DNA from: Glandiceps talaboti
Lineage: Eukaryota > Hemichordata > Enteropneusta > Spengelidae
Length of the DNA: 64,000 nucleotides
Assembly: GCF_964340395.1 (NCBI RefSeq)
Contig: NC_135551.1
Coordinates: 690,001 to 754,000, forward strand
Direction: 5' to 3'
Shown here: piece by piece, positions 58,262 through 64,000 of the stretch
How the letters are laid out: each line of letters begins with the position of its first letter
Numbering within the stretch: position 1 is the first letter of the stretch
Notes under the pieces: model-generated
What the model saw: only the letters and a program-made list of their open reading frames with translations
What the model was told of the DNA's origin: nothing
Databases searched by the model: none
Translations under genes and position numbers: made by a program

Positions 58262-58509
58262 TCTAAATTGTTTATTCAATTGTCTATTAATCCCTGTTGT
58301 TATCTTTGCAATATATGTGATTATTTGGCTGTTGCTATGGGCGTGGTCTTGTTGCTAGGCAAATTTACATACATTTTTTGAATGTTTATTCAATTGTCTA
58401 TCAATCCTCATGGTTATCTTTGTGAAATACACGACCATTTGGCTGTTGCTATGGGCATGGTCATGGTTGCTAGGGTATTTGCATACATGAATGTTTACTC
58501 ACTTGCCTA
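58262..58509 (+). mobile_element. E-family repeat (E6), 5' part, interrupted by LINE
   Basis: Two 115-bp-type units (GGCTGTTGCTATGGGCGTGG and a GGGCATGG variant) end in TTTACTCACTTGCCTATC at 58,509. The next bases expected from other E copies (AGATGTTATTTGACCAAAAT) occur at 63,187, after the LINE. The 3' remainder with (CA)n at 63,299-63,338 and hairpin ends at 63,387. Confidence 0.78.
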
Positions 58510-58603
58510 TCAATCAATCAATCAAAGAGATTTATATAGTGCCAAACTCCACTACGTAGCAATGTTCAATGGCGCTTTACAAAAGTGTGGATATATAGAG
58601 ATG

Positions 58604-61600
58604 TCAGTAGGCTCTGCTAAACAGATAAGTCTTGATTCGCTTCTTAAAAATATCAAGGCTGGGTGACTGGCGCACTTCTAGAGGGACATAGTTCCAAGCG
58701 AAGGGGGTGGTACGCGAGAAAGCACAATCACGATAGGTCTTCCGGTTACTCCGTGGTACATGAAGTAGGATTTTGTCGTTTGATCGGAGAACTCTGGATG
58801 ACACTTTCAGGTTGATTAGATCAGATATATAGACAGGTGTAGTGTTGTTCAGAGCTTTGTACGTGAGTAGCAGGATCTTGTAATTGGATTCTGTAGTGTA
58901 CTGGTAGCCAGCGTAATTCCATAAGTATAGGGGTTATGTGGTGATATTTCCGAGTGCGAGACACAATTCTGGCTGCTGAGTTCAGGGCATGCTGAAGTGG
59001 TAGAATGGATGAAGATGGTAGACCACACAGGAGTGCATTACAGTAATCTAGTTTTGATGTAATTAGAGCATGTATTAACATCTGACAGACTTCCTTAGTT
59101 AGATACTGGCGAATATGGCTTATTTGACGGAGGTGGTAGTAAACTGACTTGCATATCATGTGAATGTGCTTACATAGAGTGTAGTTTTCATCAAATGTTA
59201 CTCCTATATTCCGTGCGGAGTTTACAATTGGAATAGAACTTGATCCAATTATCATGTGATCAATAGGACGAGGTGAACGGTTGAACTGGGACCTTAACAG
59301 AAGTACTTCAGTTTTGCCGTCATTGAGTTGGAGTTTATTTTCTGTCATCCACATTTTTATTTCATGAACCATTCCTTCCATCTTGTGTACTGTAGATAGG
59401 ATGTCAGACTGGGAGAAATACTAATAGAGTTGATTGTCATCGGCATACTGATGAAAGTTGATATTGTGATTTCGAATGAGCTGAGCAAGTGGTAGGATGT
59501 AAATGCAGAACAAAAGTGGACCAAGCACTGAACCCTGTGGTACTCCGAATTGCAGTAGTTGAGTATTGGATGTTGAGCCATGTATAGATATAGACTGTTT
59601 TCTGTTCTTTAGATAGGATGAAAACCATTGCAATGGGATGTTCTTGATGCCAAGTTTAGATAACCTTGGGATGAGTATGTTGTGATCAATAGTGTCAAAA
59701 GCAGAGGAGAGGTTGAGGAGAACCATAAGTACACATTGACCAGCATCCAGTGCCTTGCAGATATCATTATTGACTTTAGTGAGAGCTGTTTCAGTGCTGT
59801 GGTGTTTTTTGTATGCTGACTGAAGTGGTTCTAGTAGTGAGTTGGCGGTCAGGTATGATGTTAACTGATGTGCAACGATCTTTTCGAGGACTTCAGATAG
59901 AAAGGGTAAGTTTGAAATGGGTCTGTAGTTCTTGAATACATTTTTGTCAAGTGAAGGTTTCTTTAGTATCGGTGTGACGACTGCATTCTTGAGAGAGTCG
60001 GGAACAGTACCAGTTGTGAGAGATAGGTTTATGATCACAGAGATGATGGTTAGGAGATTACCTTGATATTGCTTCAGAAGTGTTGTAGGGATAGGATCAA
60101 GTACACATGTTTTTGATGGCGAGTTAGAGATAACTTTGCTGATTTCTTCCTTATTGACAGAATGGAATGTAGAGAATGACGACGAGACAGCGGCATCTGG
60201 AAATACGAAATATATTGATGTATGGTGAACATTATCCAGGCTTGAACGGATAGATGTGATCTTGCTGGTGAAATAATGGCTAAACTGTTCTGTTAAATCT
60301 TTGGTTGAGGTATGGTCGGGTAGAGTCATCTCCATGTTCTTTCCAGACAGGGTTGATAGGATACGAAAAAGCGATTTCTGTTTACCTGAGTTTTCTTCAA
60401 TTAGGGTGAAGAAGTAGGCTTTCTTGGCATGTCTAATAGAGTGACTGACATTTCTGCATTCATTGAGGTAGATCTGATGGGGGATCACCAGCTTTGTTCT
60501 TCTCCACTGACGTTCAGCCTTCCGTCTCTTCTTCTTAGCCATGTCGATTTCATATGTGTACCACTTGGTACCTGGGCGTATAGTCATGATTCGCTTCTTA
60601 AGTGGAGCATGATCTTGAAGAACTTCAGTTAGATGTTGGTTGTATATTGATATGGCTAAGGACAGATCGTTTGGTGGTGAGACAAATTCAGATCTTTGCT
60701 CCAGATCATGGATGAAACTGTCGGCTGAGATAGCTGAGATACGACGATAAGAAATTTCACGTTTACTAGGTTTTGGTTTGACAAGAGCAAGTTCAGCGTG
60801 AACAGGACTGTGGTCGGAGAGTTGCAGGCAATCTATAGAAACAGTATTGATGTTGGTAGTAGAGTTCGATATGATGAGATCCAGAGTGTGACCCTTTATG
60901 TGTGTAGGTTGTTTGACCCATTGGTTGAGATGGCAAGCACTGATGATTCAATTGAATTTCTGTGTAGTTGGATTGTTTTCGTCTTCGAGATGTACATTGA
61001 AATCCCCAACTATATAGAGATTTCCAGGGCTTGTAGCATATTTTTCAAGTGTGGTACTGAACTCATTCATGAACTGTGGTACCGTAAATTTATTCTTAAC
61101 TGATGGTGGTGGACGATAGACAAGAATAAATTTCAAGGAGAGACGCTAGTGCGAAATAGTTGCTTCGACTGCCTCGAAAGATTGTACAGAACGAATAGGT
61201 TTCCATGATGTCAACTTCAGTGATAACCTATGAATTAGAGCCAAACCGCCACCGATCTTGCTGACCCGAGGTAGTTGTTTGTAATCATAACCTGATGGTG
61301 TACACTCAGCAATTATATGTTCATCACCGGACTCTCTTAACCATGTTTCAGTCAGTACATGAATGTCAATATCTTTATCCAGGGTTCGTACACTTAAAGC
61401 AAAACAAAATTCCAGGACTTTCCAGGGGTTTTTCGTCAGTTTTCCAGGGGTATTCATATTGATTTTGGCCATTTTCCAGGGGTGTTGACACTAAAGTATA
61501 TTTTTTGAATGACATCTAATTGTCTGATGTGCGCGATCACAGAAACAAGTGTAATTTTACCCCTTTCATATAGTGTTGGTTTAATACGTCAATATTAACG

Positions 61601-63075
61601 ATATTATCGTCATTTTATTGTATTTCGTCAAGCTGGTGCATTGATCATGTAAGATTGAGTCGCAGCATTCGTCAGTCTAATTCAGACATATCCAGAAAAA
61701 TAAATCAAAAACTAAAGTTTGCCCTCGTTATTGTATGGTTTGATGTTACTAGGTTTATAAGTCACCTAAAATAATTTTTTTCTTCAAAATTTAGAATAAA
61801 AACGTCATTTACGTAACGAAATATCGAGCTATGAATAACTGAATACATTCATCGCTTGCGTCTCGATGTTTATGTACGGATGCCACGAGTTGCGGAACAT
61901 CATGATTTCTCAACTCAACTTGACCATTGACGAATGTTACTGTATCGACAACATAAAACAGTAGTTTATTCTTTTAGAACATGTAACACAAATACCTATT
62001 TATCGACGACATAAAAGTCACAACCGTACTTCCACAACCCAGAAATTCAACTGCACTTCCCGAGGCCCTAGCCCTAGTATTGCCATGCCTGAGCTTGTAG
62101 TATGTCGACTCGTGCGCCGAACTTGTAACAATTTCTAATCGTGGTTGATGATGCTTTGATACTTGCTACAATGTTACGATAATCTTGTTAGCAGACCTAC
62201 TGTTACCCCCAGCCGGCACTGCTAATGCAATATCATGTCCCTGAAATGACGACTGGGAGATGGAGTAGCAATATACGTAAGATCGAAACAAACACTGCGG
62301 CGCCCCCATTCAACTACGCATAGGCATGGTCTGTGGGGCAAAGTGTGTCGTGGAACGATCGTTTAACTGTCTGGGTTTAATCGGCGTGAATTTTGATTCA
62401 CCACCGTGGCGAAAGACTTTGAAAATATTTTCGCCATTTCACATTTACGAGATTCAGAACCCTATGAATGGGTGGCACGAGCAAACATGACGATCGTCAA
62501 TATTAATCGATCGATTGATCATGATCATTTTCCAGGGGTAGGGCGCATTTTCCAGGGTTTTCCAGGGTTTTCCAGGGAGGGTTTGAAATTCCAGGGTTTT
62601 CCAGGACTGTGCGAACCCTGTTATCTGTTATGTAATCTGCAATATCTAATGATTTACTTCTAACTGAGAGGACATTCCATGTTGTGAGTAGAAGTTTACA
62701 TTTGTCATTGAGAGATTTAGAACTATCCTTGCAAGGGGGTGGATGTGTTTGAATCTGGATGATATTGTTGAAGTTCACATCCTTAGGTTTAGAACAGGAG
62801 GCAAGATTGTAGGTGTTGTGTGAATTGATAACTTTGATTGGTCTTTCTTTCTTCACACCTGCTCTAGTGCCTCTGTGAGTGGCAGGTTTGCATTGTAGGT
62901 TCAGTGACTTGATGGCATTCCAGACAGGGACAGGCAGCCTTGATTTGTAGGAGGTGTCAAAAAGTCTAAGAATGGATCTTGAATAATGCATAGTGGACCA
63001 GTTTGCATATGAAAGTAGTGTCAAAATATGAGACACTTGAGTAATTGTTTGTATGCAGATGAGAACAGTAAACAA
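58604..63075 (-). pseudogene. LINE endonuclease-RT polyprotein, broken
   Basis: Order on the minus strand: LPVPVWNAIKSLNLQ and THRGTRAG (N-terminal region, about 62.9 kb); LLTTWNVLSVRSKSLDIADY, split by transposon D2, then IHVLTETWLRE, FILVYRPPPS and LYIVGDFNVHLED (endonuclease); NYRPISNLPFLSEVLEKIVA, STETALTKVNNDI, FGVPQGSVLGPLLFCIY and HQYADDNQLY (RT); NKLQLNDGKTEV, ELRWLPVHYRI, RDCAFSRTTPFAWNYVP and FKKRIKTYLF (C-terminal domain). Damage: stops at about 61,147, 60,946 and 59,421, one extra base near 58,880, and RT motif A reads LLNLSSAFD, with Asn for the catalytic Asp. YADD is intact. All main blocks lie in one frame once D2 and one 5-bp duplicate are discounted. Confidence 0.9.
61380..62620. 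mobile_element. Non-autonomous CAGGG-ended DNA transposon D, copy 2
   Basis: Termini CAGGGTTCGTAC and GTGCGAACCCTG; TTATC duplicated at 61,375-61,379 and 62,621-62,625. It interrupts the LINE endonuclease frame between IADYITDN and DIDIHVLTETW. Element plus one duplicate is 1,246 bp, and the frame difference between the two LINE parts is exactly that remainder. It is very similar to copy 1 at 29,884-31,155, except in an internal stretch (about 61,530-61,625) that is replaced by an unrelated, longer stretch in copy 1 (about 30,035-30,178). Confidence 0.92.
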
Positions 63076-63185
63076 CTTACAGTCTTCTACAATTTGTGAT
63101 GAAGGATTTTTCCAGTTGTAATTTTCTCCAGAAATCGACTGGTAATAAGTTTCGAAGGTTCACAAGTACGTTCTCCAGCTATTTA

Positions 63186-63299
63186 TGCACTGGTAGATGT
63201 TATTTGACCAAAATATACTGCCATATCAGATAGGGTTGTGATTTGGGTGTGATTGACCCACCAAATATCATGGCAATCAGTTCTGCAGGTTTTGTTGTT

Positions 63300-63333
<34 letters not shown>

Positions 63334-63387
63334 CACACGCTGGGCGATCCCTCTATAGCACTACTGAACCTAAGTTCAGTTGTGCTA
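63186..63387 (+). mobile_element. E-family repeat (E6), 3' part
   Basis: Resumes TAGATGTTATTTGACC and AAAATATACTGCC, has a shortened middle, then CCAAATATCATGGCAATCAG, (CA)n at 63,299-63,338 and the hairpin TAGCACTACTGAACC...GTTCAGTTGTGCTA. Confidence 0.75.
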
Positions 63388-64000
63388 AAAACCTCCTAAA
63401 TTTCATGGAAAATGTCATTTGGTTTGAACTGAGCTCCGGGAGAAAAATATTAATGAGATATTTGTAGATTTAAATAACAGAACGGTGAAAGGATATTCAA
63501 GTGATTTTGTAACCTCTCCGCGTATTTTGCTTCAGCGAAAACCGGAAAACACCGACAACTGCGGCTGTGTTGTTACAAACGGTAACTTTGAAATCGCCAA
63601 TAACAGTGCTCTCAACACGGATACCACTAGAATTGTATTGAATAAAAGCTTTATCACCCGAGCTTTCGTTCGAATGCTTGAGCATGACAATACCATACGA
63701 CAGTTCCAGAGAAAACAGCAGGGATCGCGTGACGACTCGATATCTGTCCAAAAACTGCGACAGTGAGTGTATTAGTAAGTAACGACAATGCTACAATTAT
63801 TATTGCAGCTACAATGTATATTGCAGTATGGAAGTATAACTGTGGGTACTATGATTGCAGCTAGTATCCGATGAGATATGTCAGATAAATGATCGTATGT
63901 TCACTAACCTGGGATCACTTACTAGATTCGAATGATCCAAAGAGCTGCAACACAATTCAGTGGTATAAACTTTTAAGTTGTTATTTAGTTGTAACAGTTT
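63388..64000. other. Unassigned DNA with overlapping open frames on both strands
   Basis: 63,485-63,766 is open on the plus strand (93 codons, including ENTDNCGCVVTNGNFE and RTFVRMLEH-like text) and 63,497-63,751 is open on the minus strand (84 codons). Neither resembles a family I know. GC content is a little higher than in the neighbouring repeats, so an exon is possible but unproven. Window ends without further signal. Confidence 0.35.

Larger units (their letters stand above)
58510..63185 (-). mobile_element. CR1/L2-like LINE, nearly full length, inserted in E6
   Basis: Minus-strand element from about 63,185 to a (TTGA)n tail at 58,510-58,530. It holds an N-terminal region, AP endonuclease, RT and C-terminal domain, and a 3' UTR with AAAGCGCCATTGAACATTGC and CACTATATAAATC, as in many L2-type LINEs. 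Excluding the nested transposon D2 (61,380-62,620) it is about 3.4 kb. The flanks join to an intact E sequence. No clear target duplication. Confidence 0.85.

Overview
The window looks like animal nuclear DNA that is mostly transposable elements and satellites, with one recognisable host gene. The gene is an intron-rich minus-strand CHMP1B-type ESCRT-III gene (coding exons at 32,148-48,198). The TE mix is CR1/L2-like, Rex1-like and Penelope-like retroelements, hAT-like DNA transposons and several non-autonomous repeats with tandem cores and (ACRG)n microsatellites. This fits a marine invertebrate; I cannot name the phylum from sequence alone. I see no prokaryotic operon, CRISPR array, rRNA or convincing tRNA.

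Region 1 (1-2,910): LINE fragments and unannotated AT-rich DNA. Region 2 (2,911-26,855): a very large imperfect palindrome, left arm about 13.1 kb, spacer about 2.7 kb, right arm about 8.1 kb. Each arm carries the same ordered set of repeats in mirror order: unique DNA, CR1-like LINE 3' end, two E-family repeats, Rex1-like LINE 3' end, and an F-family repeat with an A-family repeat nested inside. The left arm alone carries (i) a Penelope-like element with an intact RT/GIY-YIG frame, a 14-bp target duplication and a hammerhead-ribozyme-like motif, whose empty site is preserved in the right arm, and (ii) a 3.1-kb block with a 208-bp satellite in 831-bp higher-order repeats. The spacer contains a decayed tyrosine-recombinase gene.

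Region 3 (26,856-32,147): an about 330-bp tandem duplication with RFX X-box-like palindromes, then a nest in which a foldback-like element (C) is interrupted by a 1.27-kb CAGGG-ended transposon (D) with a 5-bp target duplication. Region 4 (32,148-48,198): the CHMP1B-like gene. Each of its three fully bounded introns holds a kilobase-scale minisatellite (34-bp, 43-bp and 38-bp units) plus TE insertions. The first coding exon was not found with confidence. Region 5 (48,199-58,260): a 3.3-kb terminal-inverted-repeat element with subterminal repeat arrays, a third A-family copy and unassigned DNA. Region 6 (58,260-64,000): an E-family repeat split by a nearly full-length but broken CR1/L2-like LINE, itself split by a second D copy; removing D plus one 5-bp target duplicate restores the LINE frame.

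The host gene would supply one ESCRT-III subunit acting in membrane scission. The rest records nested transposition and tandem-repeat growth. The insertion order can be read directly at several loci because empty sites, target duplications or restored reading frames are present.
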